Assembly: GCF_024172125.1 (NCBI RefSeq)
Contig: NZ_JAMZEA010000006.1
Coordinates: 310,001-374,000, forward strand
Reading direction: 5' to 3'
Length of the DNA: 64,000 nt
Source of the DNA: Actinomadura rupiterrae
Lineage (GTDB): Bacteria; Actinomycetota; Actinomycetes; Streptosporangiales; Streptosporangiaceae
The notes beneath the pieces are model-generated. The model was given only the letters and a program-made list of their open reading frames with translations. It was not told where the DNA came from and searched no databases. The stretch's first letter is position 1; the number at the start of each line of letters is the position of its first letter. Positions 53,448 to 62,787 of this stretch are shown piece after piece. A program made the translations under genes and the position numbers.

Positions 53448-55022
53448 GTGTCCACAACAGCCTCCGCTCCCGCCCGGCCGGTCCGTCCGGCTCTCGTCCT
53501 AGCAATCTGCTGTCTCAGCCTGCTGATCGTGGGCCTGGATAACACGATCGTCACCATCGCCCTGCCTCGGATGCGCGCCGACCTGCATGCACCGTTGTCC
53601 CTGTCGCAGTGGACAGTCGACTCCTACCAGCTGGTGCTGGGCGCGTTGCTCCTCACGGCGGGGTCGCTCGCCGACCGGTGGGGCCGGCGCCGCATCCTGC
53701 AGTCCGGACTGGCGATCTTCACGTTGGCGTCCCTGCTGTGCAGCATGGTGCCGAATGCGCAATGCCTGGTGGCGTCCCGCGTGCTGCAGGCCATCGGTGG
53801 ATCAATGATGAACCCGGTCGCCATGGCGATCGTCTCGCAGGTCTTCCCGGACCCGGACCGCAGGGCGCGCGCGTTCGGCATCTGGAGCGGCGTGTACGGG
53901 CTGAGCATGGCTCTCGGCCCGATCCTCGGCGGAATTCTGGTCGGCACCATCGGGTGGCGATCGATCTTCTGGATCAATGTCCCCATCGGGTTGCTCGCCA
54001 TCGGTCTCGCGGCGCGCTATGTGCCCGAGTCCCGAGGGGATCGGCCTCGCCGAGCCGACCTCGTCGGCCAGTTGCTGGTCGTGACGGTGCTCACCACGCT
54101 GACGTACGCGATCATCAACGGTCGCACGCAGGGATGGGCATCGCCGAGCATCCTCGGCCTGATCGTCCTCGCTCTCGTCTGCGGTGCCGGGCTCATCGTC
54201 TGGGAGTCACATCACCCCGAGCCGCTGATCGATCCACGGTTCTTCGGCAGCCTCCCCTTCGCCGGGGCCGTCGCCATGGCGCTCGTGGGGATGGCCGCTG
54301 CAGGCGGATACCTCTGGGTCATGACGTTCTACCTGCAGGATGCCCGCGGGCTCAGCGCCACTATCGCTGGGCTGCTGATGCTGCCACTCGCGCTGACAGT
54401 CCTGCTGGTCGCGCCCCTGTCCGGCCGACTCGCCGCCCGGTACGGTGCGCGAATGCCCCTGGCTATCAGCGGTGCCGCTCTCATGGTGGCCGCTCTGCTG
54501 CTGACCGTCCTGTCCGCCGATACCCCAGCCTGGCTGCTGCTGGCCTCCTTCCTATGCTTCGGGCTCGGCTTCGGCATGCTCAACGCGCCGATCACCGCGA
54601 CGGCCGTCTCTGGCATGCCACTCTCCCAGGCCGGTGTCGCATCCGCTGTGGCCTCGACCGGACGCCAGGTCGGCCAGGCCCTGGGCGTCGCCATCGTCGG
54701 CGCGGTCGTCGTGGCGCACCTGTCCACTGACCCCCGCGCGTCCTTGCCCGCAGCCAGCCGTCCCGGCTGGTGGATCATCGCCGCCGGCGGGGCCATGGGG
54801 GTGCTTATAGCGTTCCTCGCGACCGGGAAGGTCGCCCACCGAACGGCCGACCGCACGGCCGCGCGCCTGCTGTCGTCGCACCAGGCCACCCCGCTGGCGC
54901 CCGGCATGGCAGCGCCTCCTGAACAAGTCATCGCACCGTCCCGGCTCCCAGCCGCGGGCACTGCCGACGCCTTGGGCGGTCCCGTCCGGCCTGACGGAAA
55001 TGGTCAGGCGGCCGGGGTGTAG
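53448..55022 (+). CDS. MFS multidrug exporter, DHA2-type (14 segments)
   Basis: About 524 residues from GTG (an ATG at 53,394 would add 18 residues). Motif A-like GSLADRWGRRRILQSGLAIF, motif C-like GIWSGVYGLSMALGPILGGI, and a first helix with GLDNTIVTIALPRM, the D-x-T-I-V phrase of EmrB/QacA transporters. About 14 hydrophobic segments in the plasma membrane. Likely proton-driven export of a drug or metabolite, under control of the divergent LysR. The 3' end overlaps the converging reductase gene by 19 bases. Confidence 0.94.
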   Translation: MSTTASAPARPVRPALVLAICCLSLLIVGLDNTIVTIALPRMRADLHAPLSLSQWTVDSYQLVLGALLLTAGSLADRWGRRRILQSGLAIFTLASLLCSMVPNAQCLVASRVLQAIGGSMMNPVAMAIVSQVFPDPDRRARAFGIWSGVYGLSMALGPILGGILVGTIGWRSIFWINVPIGLLAIGLAARYVPESRGDRPRRADLVGQLLVVTVLTTLTYAIINGRTQGWASPSILGLIVLALVCGAGLIVWESHHPEPLIDPRFFGSLPFAGAVAMALVGMAAAGGYLWVMTFYLQDARGLSATIAGLLMLPLALTVLLVAPLSGRLAARYGARMPLAISGAALMVAALLLTVLSADTPAWLLLASFLCFGLGFGMLNAPITATAVSGMPLSQAGVASAVASTGRQVGQALGVAIVGAVVVAHLSTDPRASLPAASRPGWWIIAAGGAMGVLIAFLATGKVAHRTADRTAARLLSSHQATPLAPGMAAPPEQVIAPSRLPAAGTADALGGPVRPDGNGQAAGV

Positions 55023-55540
55023 ACCTGGTTGATCACGCCTGCGCTGAAGGTCTCGGCAGAGGTCAGCCGCAGTTCGATGCTGTCGAGGTTGTCGAACCAG
55101 CGGGCGCCCTTGCCGATGATGACCGGGTGGACGAACAGTTGCAGCCGGTCCAGAAGGCCCTCCTTGAGCAGTGACCGGACGAGGGTGAGGCTGCCGGTCA
55201 CCGCGATGTCTTCGCCCTCGGAGGCCTTGAGCGCTTGGAGCCTGCCCGGCACATCACCGCTGATGATGTCGGTGTTGTTCCAGGTGGCTTCGGTCAGGGT
55301 GTTGGTGACGACGTACTTCTTCTGGTTGTTCATGAAGTCGGCGAACTCGTCCTTGCTGGAGGGCCAGTAGGCCGCGAACTGCTCGTATTGGACGCGACCC
55401 AGCAGCATCGCGTCCGAGGTCGCCATGGCCGCACCGACGGCATCGCCCATCTCATCGTTGAAGTAGGGGAAATGCCAGGTGTCGGGCGCCTCGGCCACAC
55501 CGTCCAGCGAAACGAACAGGCTCGCGATGATCTTACGCAC
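55004..55540 (-). CDS. RibD C-terminal/dihydrofolate reductase-like protein
   Basis: 178 residues from GTG with AGGAG upstream. MRKIIASLFVSLDGVAEAPD, TWHFPYFNDEM, AMLLGRVQYEQFAAYWPSSK, KYVVTNTLTEATWNNTDIIS, IAVTGSLTLVRSLLKEGLLD, LQLFVHPVIIGKGARWFDNL, typical of the YyaP/RibD-C family of NADPH-dependent reductases. Substrate unknown. Convergent with and overlapping the exporter gene. Confidence 0.95.
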   Translation of the reverse strand: MRKIIASLFVSLDGVAEAPDTWHFPYFNDEMGDAVGAAMATSDAMLLGRVQYEQFAAYWPSSKDEFADFMNNQKKYVVTNTLTEATWNNTDIISGDVPGRLQALKASEGEDIAVTGSLTLVRSLLKEGLLDRLQLFVHPVIIGKGARWFDNLDSIELRLTSAETFSAGVINQVYTPAA

Positions 55541-55737
55541 CAGATACTCCTCAGGCAGGGTTGATCCCTGGCCGGAACGGCCGGGGTGGATGAACGAGCC
55601 GGGAATCCTCTCCCGGTCCCGTCACGGTTGAGTTGTGTACCGAGCGGACGGTACCGATCAGCCACTGGCCGACACCGCCCAGCACCCCGCGTCGGGCCGT
55701 CGCAGATCGGCTGCGAGCCGCCAGATGTCGTCGGGTG

Positions 55738-56805
55738 TCAAGGACGGTCGATCAGCTCGCCGACGTGAAGGGTCGCGGTGAGCAGCTCGGGATCGCCGGT
55801 GCGGTCGTAGGACTCGACAGCAGTGTCGGCGAACTTCAGGACGTGCTCGTCGCCGTGTTCGGCTGCCCGCTGGAGCGCCTCCTCACGGGCCGGCTCGGGA
55901 TAGCGCCGGATGATCTCCGAGCACGGGGCCGACCGGAGCGGGGCGTACGTCGCGACGACCGCCACCACCGCGGCCCAGGCCGCCGCGAGACTCGGCAACC
56001 ACTGCTCGGTCGGCAACACCGGCAGCACGTGCCGCACGCCGTTGGGCGCGGTAGCGGCGTGGGCCAGCAGGACCGGGGAGCCGTGGCCGAGCCCGAGGTA
56101 GGCCTTGGCGGCGCTGTCGACCAGTGACTCCAACCGCGCCGGGACCTCATCGGCGGACGCGGCGGGTTCCAGCGCGCGCAGGCTCGCGGTCCAACCGGGG
56201 CTGCCCTCGAGCCGGTCGAGCCGGTGGGCGATGAAGCCGCTCCGGTCTTTGAGCCGGGTAACGGCCGGCAGGGCCTGTCGCGGCGTGAGTGTTCCCTCCG
56301 GCGCGACCATCCCGGCGAGCTCGCGGTAGCGCGCCGCCCAGAACGCCAGCCCGTGGGCCAGTTCGTCGAGGGTCTGATGCGCCGGGGTGACAGGGGTGGC
56401 GCGCAGTGAGCGCACCGCGTGGCTGACCCGGATCACGCCGTGGGTCGAGCCGGCCACGATCCCGGGCAGCAGCCGCGGCCACCACTCGGCGAGCACCTCT
56501 GGCCATGGGCGCTCGGTCAGCTCGTGCCGGAAGTAGGCGGCCCAGTCGGGCAGCCGTCGTGCCTGACCCAGCGCGGCGCGCCACTCGCCGGGCCGAATGG
56601 CCGCGCTCGCGTCGGGCAGCTCCGCCAGGCGGCCTACGTAGCGGTCGAGCCAGCGGTCGATGTTGATGTCGAGCTCCCGCCGGACCATGACCTCCACGGC
56701 CATCGGCCCGTGATTGGTCAGCCCGTGGTTTCCCTCCTCGTCGCCGCCGAACTCCGGCCCGTAGGCGTGGAGTCGTTCGTATGCTGCGGGCAGGGCCTGT
56801 GTCAT
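55738..56805 (-). CDS. Questin oxidase family protein (DUF4243)
   Basis: 355 residues: MTQALPAAYERLHAYGPEFG, NHGLTNHGPMAVEVMVRREL, WLDRYVGRLAELPDASAAIR, a helical core with FLEHL-like motifs (YFRHELTERPWPEVLAEWWP, HGVIRVSHAVRSL) and AEHGDEHVLKFADTAVESYD near the end. The HxGP and HGVIR/HxxH features are typical of questin oxidase-like enzymes (AflY type). Substrate unknown in bacteria. Divergent from an ArsR-type regulator with a palindromic operator, suggesting regulated expression. Confidence 0.85.
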   Translation of the reverse strand: MTQALPAAYERLHAYGPEFGGDEEGNHGLTNHGPMAVEVMVRRELDINIDRWLDRYVGRLAELPDASAAIRPGEWRAALGQARRLPDWAAYFRHELTERPWPEVLAEWWPRLLPGIVAGSTHGVIRVSHAVRSLRATPVTPAHQTLDELAHGLAFWAARYRELAGMVAPEGTLTPRQALPAVTRLKDRSGFIAHRLDRLEGSPGWTASLRALEPAASADEVPARLESLVDSAAKAYLGLGHGSPVLLAHAATAPNGVRHVLPVLPTEQWLPSLAAAWAAVVAVVATYAPLRSAPCSEIIRRYPEPAREEALQRAAEHGDEHVLKFADTAVESYDRTGDPELLTATLHVGELIDRP

Positions 56806-57029
56806 CGATTCGCGGGCATGGCGCCGCCGGGGACGACGATGTGGCCGCGGTGGCCGCGATCGGCCTGCCTGGGCCAAAGCGGTAGGGACGACGTGCTCCG
56901 GCAGTTGTTTGAGGACGGTGAAGTCCTCCACGTCCGGCCGCAACGGTGAAACAGAGTGCGCATCTTCGATCCTGATCTTTGGTCCGAGCGAACGTCCTCA
57001 GTCTCCGGCGGAGTCAATGCATACGGCCA

Positions 57030-57051
57030 CGATTAGGCTCAGGCCTAATCG
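57030..57051. promoter_or_regulatory. Operator palindrome CGATTAGGC-N4-GCCTAATCG
   Basis: Perfect 9-bp arms with a four-base centre (TCAG) in the divergent promoter, 14 bases before the regulator start. Likely binding site of the ArsR-type protein encoded next. Confidence 0.82.
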
Positions 57052-57064
57052 AAGGGCGGCGCGC

Positions 57065-58090
57065 ATGATCCACCTACACCTCACAGCGATCGATTTGACC
57101 CGTATACGCTTCGCCGCCTCGCCCCTCAAAGAGACCGTCGCCAGCCTCCGTACGCTGGCCGCCGGCAAGCAGGGTCCGCACCTGCACCGTCCTTGGATCG
57201 AGGGGTTCGCCGAGCGAGCCGACCGGCTGCGCAAGCGTGACCTCGACCTGCTGCGGGCGGTGGTGCGCCCGGAGGGCTACATCCCCGACTTCCTGGTGCC
57301 ACCGCAGGGTCGCCGCTCGGCGACCTTCGCGGACGCGCTCGCGCAGGTCGCCGACGCCGATCCGGAGATCGTCGCGCAGGAGCTGGCGCACCTGGCGACC
57401 CACCGGCTCGCCCAGCAAAGACCGGGCCGCCAAGAGCGGCGAGCCCTGCTCCAGGCGCTGGTAGATCGGCCCGACGCAGGCATCGGCCCCATCACCGAAG
57501 CGCTCGAGGCGTATCACCGGGTCGCGATCGCCCCGCACTGGCCGCGAATCGAAGCGTTGCTCAACGACGACATCGCCTATCGACTCGATGCCCTGGCCGA
57601 CGGTGGCGTCGATCGAATGATGAGCAACCTCCACCCGTCGGTAACGTTCGACGAGCAGACACTAAAGATCGTCAAATACTACGAAGGCCAAGCCGACTGC
57701 GGCGGGCGCGGCCTGCTCCTCGTACCCTGCGCCTTCGCCTGGCCGGACGTCCTGGTACGGACCGCGCAACCAGAACCACCCAGCGTCTCCTACTCCCCCC
57801 GTGGCCTCGGCCGGCTCTGGGAGACCCACCCTGAGCAGCCCGGCTCGGCGCTCGCCGGCGTCCTCGGACAAACCCGGGCCGCCCTCCTGGCCCAGCTCGA
57901 CCTGCCGATGTCGACCAGTCACGCCTCCACCCAGATGGCCCTCTCCGCGCCGACACTCAGCGTGCACCTCCAGGCACTGCGGGCCGCCGGGCTGCTCACC
58001 TCTCGCCGGGCGGGCCGACAGGTGCTCTACTCACGAACCGAACTCGGCGACCGACTGCTCAGCCAGGCAGGCCGACCCCTCGAAGCCTAA
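57065..58090 (+). CDS. ArsR-type regulator with N-terminal DUF5937 domain
   Basis: 341 residues: MIHLHLTAIDLTRIRFAASP, LKETVASLRTLAAGKQGPHL, PWIEGFAERADRLRKRDLDL (DUF5937-type N-terminus), a middle with YYEGQADCGGRGLLLVPCAF, VSYSPRGLGRLWE, and a C-terminal winged HTH (LDLPMSTSHASTQMALSAPTL, SVHLQALRAAGLLTSRRAGR, YSRTELGDRLL). A repressor of the divergent questin-oxidase gene is inferred from the shared operator. Confidence 0.92.
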   Translation: MIHLHLTAIDLTRIRFAASPLKETVASLRTLAAGKQGPHLHRPWIEGFAERADRLRKRDLDLLRAVVRPEGYIPDFLVPPQGRRSATFADALAQVADADPEIVAQELAHLATHRLAQQRPGRQERRALLQALVDRPDAGIGPITEALEAYHRVAIAPHWPRIEALLNDDIAYRLDALADGGVDRMMSNLHPSVTFDEQTLKIVKYYEGQADCGGRGLLLVPCAFAWPDVLVRTAQPEPPSVSYSPRGLGRLWETHPEQPGSALAGVLGQTRAALLAQLDLPMSTSHASTQMALSAPTLSVHLQALRAAGLLTSRRAGRQVLYSRTELGDRLLSQAGRPLEA

Positions 58091-58150
58091 CGACGTGGTG
58101 CGAATGAGGGTTTGGGACGGCTTTGCCTGGAGCGGCCGTCCTAACCAGGG

Positions 58151-58560
58151 TTAATTGGTGATGGCGGGTGTGGTGTTCAGGGTGGGGCCGGTGATGGCCG
58201 GGCAGCCGTCGATCACGTCGGGGTGGTGCTGGATCACCTTGAGCCGGTGCTTGATCACGCCGGCCAGATGGTCCAGATCGGTGGCCGGGAAATTGGTCAT
58301 GGACCGTTGCAGCAGCGACCACACGCTCTCGGCCTGGTTGAGCTCGGGGCGTAGGCCGGCAGTGGAACACCGTCAGCCAGTCGGCGTGGGCGCCGATGAA
58401 CGCCCGCGTCGCCGCTGAGTGATGAACTCCCAGGTTGTCCCCGGACCAGCACAATCTTCCCGCCGGGCAGTTGCTGGTGGGCACCGTTCAGCATGCTCTG
58501 TACGCGGCCAGGGTGAAGGCGGCGCATTCGGCCTTGCGGCGCCGGTAGCGAATCCATTTT
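58151..58560 (-). pseudogene. IS630-family transposase remnant
   Basis: On the minus strand, DNLGVHHSAATRAFIGAHAD (second catalytic Asp region, DNxxxH) is in one frame, then SVWSLLQRSMTNFPATDLDH, LAGVIKHRLKVIQHHPDVID in another, ending at TAA (58,151-58,153). This is the DDE C-terminus of an IS630-type transposase with at least one frameshift and no N-terminus. It sits directly at the truncated start of the next gene. Confidence 0.88.
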
Positions 58561-59062
58561 GGCGGCACCCAGCGAATGGGGCCTCAGCGCCGGCCTGGTG
58601 GAGTCACTCGAAGAGATGACCAGAACAGAAGGACTTCGCTCGGTCGGCCTGACCTTCGACTGGGCCGCCAGCCACCCCCGTCCGAAGGTGGGCACCGAGC
58701 CGGTCGTCCTGGACCAGAGCGCAGCCGCTTTGCTGTCCAAAGTGAGAGAAAGACTCATCCGTCGCGAAGAACCACCTCACCACGAGACCCTCGTCGGTCA
58801 TGTCCGCAGCCTCGTACGCGACGACGGCGACGAAGACGAGGCCGGAACGATCACTCTGACCGCAGACGTGCGAGGACAGGTACGCAACGTACGAATGACC
58901 CTCACCAGCACCGCCCACGAATGGGCGATCATCGCCTACCGCTCAAAAGTCCCACTCGTGGTGAGCGGCGACCTCGTCTTCGAACGCCGCACCTGGCAAC
59001 TGAAGAACCCCCAGGTGGACAGCAGCTTCCTGGAGCACCTGCAACAATCACCGCCCCAATGA
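58559..59062 (+). pseudogene. 5'-truncated hypothetical gene beside IS630 remnant
   Basis: The open frame of 167 residues (MAAPSEWGLSAGLVESLEEM, RTEGLRSVGLTFDWAASHPR, HHETLVGHVRSLVRDDGDED, EAGTITLTADVRGQVRNVRM, LTSTAHEWAIIAYRSKVPLV) reads like the C-terminal part of a larger protein: it begins within the IS border and has no ribosome binding site. The end WQLKNPQVDSSFLEH looks intact. It may be an inactive gene cut by the insertion. Confidence 0.6.
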
Positions 59063-59293
59063 ACAACACCGCCTGGCCGCCCAACAACGACAGGCCATCG
59101 TCTGCCGCCGCCAAGACCGACCGCACATGCACGCAGCCACGGCGCGACCCTCAGCTCCCCCACGCAGATGCCGTCGCGAGTCTGCGCACTTCTCCCCAGC
59201 TCGACATGGCCCTAGAGCCCATCGGAACCGCGCCAGACCTCCAAGGAAGCATCGCCCCCCGCCTTACGGAACATGCCGCCACGACAGAGGACA

Positions 59294-59758
59294 ATGGAAC
59301 GGCCGCCCCACCGTGCCGAACTCTGTGGGATCCCCGTGACCGCCGACCGAACCGGCGACTTCGGTGTCGCCGTCGTCGTGCTCAGCTCCGCGGGCCAGGT
59401 ACTGCTGCACCTGCGTGATGACGATCCTGAGATCGCCTGGCCCGGGCACTGGTCGCTGATCAGCGGGCTGGCCGAGCCGGGCGAGACGCCGCTGCAGGCG
59501 ATGGAGCGGGAGTTGGCCGAGGAAACCGGCCTGGCCCTGCCCCTGACCCAGCAACTGGAGTACCCACCCGGTCCCGACGGCGGCGGGGTCGTGGTCTTCA
59601 CCGCCCGGTGGGACGGAGACGCCGCAGCACTCCCGCTGACCGAAGGCGTCCGGCTGCAATGGCATCCCCCGGACGCGGTCAAAGTCCTGCGGGTCCCGCC
59701 CTGGGTACACCACGCCGTTCTGGCATTGACCCTGCGCGAGGGCCCAACCGCCAGTTAG
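59294..59758 (+). CDS. Nudix hydrolase
   Basis: 154 residues from ATG 59,294 (an ATG at 59,273 would add seven). The Nudix box is GLAEPGETPLQAMERELAEE followed by TGL, matching GX5EX7REUXEEXGU. It hydrolyses nucleoside diphosphate-linked substrates; the exact one cannot be inferred. Preceded by an unannotated 230-base gap. Confidence 0.94.
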   Translation: MERPPHRAELCGIPVTADRTGDFGVAVVVLSSAGQVLLHLRDDDPEIAWPGHWSLISGLAEPGETPLQAMERELAEETGLALPLTQQLEYPPGPDGGGVVVFTARWDGDAAALPLTEGVRLQWHPPDAVKVLRVPPWVHHAVLALTLREGPTAS

Positions 59759-60209
59759 CCGCCGACGACGTTCAATTCGACGTGGTGGATGCCGCTGCCG
59801 AGCGCGTTGGCCAGAAGACGGGTTCGCCGTTGACCTCCCACGTCCGGCCATCCCATTCGAGGGGGCGGCCGCGGTGACGTCAGCGTCGCCGTCAAGTAGA
59901 CCTGCGGCTTCGCGGCGACCCGTCGAGGAAGGGACGGAAGCTGATACGGCGGGCAACAACATGCTGAGATGCACCGCTTGTGACTGGCACCAGCACGAGG
60001 TGGACGTAGCTGCGAAGTGGTGCTCTTGAGCAAAAGCTGGCGGGCGACGCCGTGCGCCGGACCGGAGCCCCCCGAAGACGTAGAGAAGGCTCTCACCCGG
60101 TACCGCTGCATCGGCCGTCACAAGCGAGTCACTGAGGCGTCGACAAACGTCGGGCTGTCGGAGCTGCCCTTTAGTCTGATCGCGAATCGCGAGTGATCAG
60201 AGGGTGAAG
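59759..60209. other. Gene-free stretch of 451 bases
   Basis: No credible coding frame with a start site; no repeat or hairpin of note. The sequence between the Nudix and DUF4259 genes may contain the promoter of the latter. Confidence 0.4.
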
Positions 60210-60617
60210 ATGGGAACGTGGGGTGCCGGCCCCTTTGGGAACGACACGGCCGCTGACTTTGCCGGCGACTTGGATGACCTACCGGAGCAGGATCGTCCGG
60301 CAGCGATCCGAGACGCGTTGAGCGCGGCGGTGGCAGAAGGCGAGTATCTGGGGGTGGCCACTGGAGACACCGCCGTCGCGGCAGCGGCGATCGTGGCCGC
60401 GCAGTGTGCTGGTGGTCCGCCGATCGCCACCGCCTACGGTCCGAAGGAGGCGATCCCGCCCCTGCCGGCGGATCTGCGCTCCTTGGCGGTCCAAGCGCTC
60501 GACCGGGTCGTTGGTGAGAACTCAGAGTCCGCGGCGTTGTGGACCCATGTTGGCGGCCAGGACTGGCGTGAGCAGATCCACCGGTTGAGAGAGGCGCTGT
60601 CGGACGCTTCTCTGTAG
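60210..60617 (+). CDS. DUF4259 family protein
   Basis: 135 residues: MGTWGAGPFGNDTAADFAGD, LDDLPEQDRPAAIRDALSAA, YLGVATGDTAVAAAAIVAAQ, ending WREQIHRLREALSDASL. The MGTWGxGxFxNDxAxD opening is diagnostic of DUF4259. Function unknown. ATG at 60,210 preferred over a GTG two codons upstream because the conserved N-terminus starts there. Confidence 0.94.
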   Translation: MGTWGAGPFGNDTAADFAGDLDDLPEQDRPAAIRDALSAAVAEGEYLGVATGDTAVAAAAIVAAQCAGGPPIATAYGPKEAIPPLPADLRSLAVQALDRVVGENSESAALWTHVGGQDWREQIHRLREALSDASL

Positions 60618-60620
60618 AGG

Positions 60621-60868
60621 TCAGTTCGGCCGGTCTCGGCGGGCGGCGGGGTCGGCGCTGATGTCCAGGACGACAGCGATCTCGTCCCAAGTGGCTCCTG
60701 CGGCGCGGTCGGCTGCGACCGCCGCCGCCAGGACGGCGCGGGCGATGAGTGGCAGTGCGGCGGTGATGTATCCGGCGATCGGGCCGGTCCTCCAGCCGGT
60801 TTGCTGGACGGGATGAGCCAGGTCTTCGGCGCGGGCGTCGAGCGCGAGTTCGCCTGCGGCAAGGGCGA
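60621..60868 (-). pseudogene. Degraded hypothetical helical gene
   Basis: The frame reads EHLALAAGELALDARAEDLA, HPVQQTGWRTGPIAGYITAA, then helices and GATWDEIAVVLDISADPAAR. It resembles small actinobacterial helical proteins, but no start codon or ribosome site is apparent within this part and the frame further upstream has poor composition. Most likely a decayed gene or wrong frame upstream. Confidence 0.35.
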
Positions 60869-61112
60869 GGTGTTCGGCCTGGTCGCGTCGACCACCGGGG
60901 CTGCAGCGGCGCGGCGCAGGGCGCGACCGTCGGGGCCGGTCAGGCCTCTGGCGGTCACCGGTCCAGGAACTCCGGCAGTCGGCGTCGCCCGAGACGGTAC
61001 AGGTAGGCAGGTCTGGGTGGGCGCGGTAGCGGCGGGGTGCCGAGTCAGTCCTGTGTTCCAGTAATCCAGCGAGCTGCCCACGGGCCACTTCCACGGGCCC
61101 CTCGAATGCTCC

Positions 61113-61132
61113 AATGTGACTTGAGTCACATT
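61113..61132. promoter_or_regulatory. Palindrome before the ECF sigma gene
   Basis: AATGTGAC-TTGA-GTCACATT: perfect 8-bp arms, four-base centre, 52 bases before the sigma factor start. A binding site for a dimeric regulator (CRP-like or TetR-like in shape) or the sigma factor's own promoter control. Confidence 0.65.
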
Positions 61133-61184
61133 ATGCGAGGATCTGAGCCTCGCCGGACATGTAGGGGCGAAGAGGAGGCCGGTG

Positions 61185-61757
61185 GTGAATCGCGAGGAGC
61201 AGTTCACTGAGATCTTCCAGAGCCACTACGAAACGGTGTGGCGGTACAGCGCTCGAAGAGTGGGCAGCGATCTCGCCTTTGATGTCGTAGGCGAGACGTT
61301 CTTGGTCGCTTGGCGGCGGTGCGGTGAGGTGCCGTCCCGCGAGGCTGAAGTGTTGCCATGGCTGCTTGGCGTGGCCCGCAAGGTCGTGGCCAACGAGCAG
61401 CGCCGACAACGCCGCGGAGACCGTCTGCTTGCCAAGCTCGGCCACCTGTTGGGGGCCTCGGCTCCCGCCTACGGCATCACCTCGGGTGCGCAGACCGCGG
61501 TATCCGACACCGCGACAGCCATGCAGAGCCTGTCCGGGAGAGACCAAGAAGCCCTCCAACTGGTCGGCTGGGACGGTCTGAGCATCAGCGAGGCAGCACG
61601 TGTGGTCGGTTGCTCCCCCACGGCGATGGCCAACCGGGTTCACCGAGCGCGCCGGAGACTGCAGGCTGCGGTGACCAAAGCGCGTGGCGGAGGCGAACCC
61701 TCTGCCGGACAAGGCGTGGCGCGGGGCCGAGAAGGAGTGGCATATGAAAGCCAATGA
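61185..61757 (+). CDS. ECF RNA polymerase sigma factor
   Basis: 190 residues from GTG 61,185 (one codon before is also possible): REEQFTEIFQSHYETVWRYS (region 2.1-like), LAFDVVGETFLVAWRRCGEV, EVLPWLLGVARKVVANEQRR, and region 4: SGRDQEALQLVGWDGLSISE, AARVVGCSPTAMANRVHRAR, RRL. A 25-residue Gly-rich tail. Followed by an overlapping CU044_5270-type gene, a standard actinobacterial pair. Confidence 0.94.
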   Translation: MNREEQFTEIFQSHYETVWRYSARRVGSDLAFDVVGETFLVAWRRCGEVPSREAEVLPWLLGVARKVVANEQRRQRRGDRLLAKLGHLLGASAPAYGITSGAQTAVSDTATAMQSLSGRDQEALQLVGWDGLSISEAARVVGCSPTAMANRVHRARRRLQAAVTKARGGGEPSAGQGVARGREGVAYESQ

Positions 61758-62787
61758 GGACTTGGACTTGGTGGCGAGCTGCGACCCGCTGACGGCTGAC
61801 GAGCTCGACGCCCCGGCCCGTCGGGAGCGCGCCGTCCGCGCTCACGACCTTCTGAACGGGATCCTTGCCGCACAGCGCCCCCCGGCTCAGCCGGACGCGG
61901 CGGCGAACTCCTCGCCCTCGATGAGCCGGCGCCGAGTCCTGGTGGCCGGTGCGGGCGCGACAGCAGCAGCTGCAGCGGCCGCGCTCGTCCTGGCCAACTC
62001 GAACCAGACAAGCCGGGACAAGTACATCGCGACTCCGCGGCTGTTGAACTATCAGCTGGCAGCCGGCGGCACGCCGCCGCCGCCGGACGCTCTGCCGCCG
62101 GCGGAGCCCGTCCTGCTGAAACTCGCCGAGGCGGCCGAGCATCAAGGCGACATCGCAGAAGGAGCCGCGGGCAAAACCGCCTACACCAAGAACCGGGACT
62201 GGTATCTCAACGTCTCGGTGCAGGACCGGAAAGGATCCGCCGAGGTTGCGGAGGAGGCCAACCAGCGGTTCTGGGCTCCCGATGGCACCCGCCGCACGAT
62301 CACGCAACGGCCGGGCAGGGCCCTCACCGATACACGCTCCAAGGGCCCACGCCCCCGGTGGCTAGATCCCGGCCTCAGCGCCCGGCAACTCGAACACCTG
62401 TTGCTCGCCGGACCGGCTCAAGGCGGAACGGCCGGGTACCGGCTCATGGGCGCGATCACGCGGCTTCATCAAGACGAGGTGATCAGCTCCCGATCCGCGG
62501 CGGCCATGTGGCACATGCTCGCCAGCCAACCAACCATACGGTCGCTGGGACGAGTTCGGGACCGCGCCGGCCGCACCGGGCAGGCCGTCACCGCCGACGC
62601 GGACTTCGGTGGCAAGTGGTCTCAACGCCGCGTCCTGATCATCGATCCCGCCACAGGCAGGCTGCTGGCATCGGAGGACTTCTACCTCAAAAAGCCGAGG
62701 CTTCTGATGGTCCATCAGAACGCGGTGTCCGAATACCACATCTACCTTGACCGGCGATGGGTGACCGACGTCGAATCAGCCCCCTAG
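61744..62787 (+). CDS. CU044_5270 family protein, ECF partner
   Basis: 347 residues: MKANEDLDLVASCDPLTADE, LDAPARRERAVRAHDLLNGI (short cytoplasmic part), SRRRVLVAGAGATAAAAAAA (membrane segment about residues 60-80), then a large extracytoplasmic part with NYQLAAGGTPPPPDALPPAE and a typical ASEDFYLKKPRLL, ending YHIYLDRRWVTDVESAP. Family placement from layout; the gene overlaps sigma by 14 bases and is likely its membrane sensor/anti-sigma-like partner. Confidence 0.86.
   Translation: MKANEDLDLVASCDPLTADELDAPARRERAVRAHDLLNGILAAQRPPAQPDAAANSSPSMSRRRVLVAGAGATAAAAAAALVLANSNQTSRDKYIATPRLLNYQLAAGGTPPPPDALPPAEPVLLKLAEAAEHQGDIAEGAAGKTAYTKNRDWYLNVSVQDRKGSAEVAEEANQRFWAPDGTRRTITQRPGRALTDTRSKGPRPRWLDPGLSARQLEHLLLAGPAQGGTAGYRLMGAITRLHQDEVISSRSAAAMWHMLASQPTIRSLGRVRDRAGRTGQAVTADADFGGKWSQRRVLIIDPATGRLLASEDFYLKKPRLLMVHQNAVSEYHIYLDRRWVTDVESAP

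Noticed and set aside
57074..57634. Minus-strand frame of 186 codons opposite the ArsR-type gene
   Set aside because: Antisense to a clearly recognised regulator; no start site.
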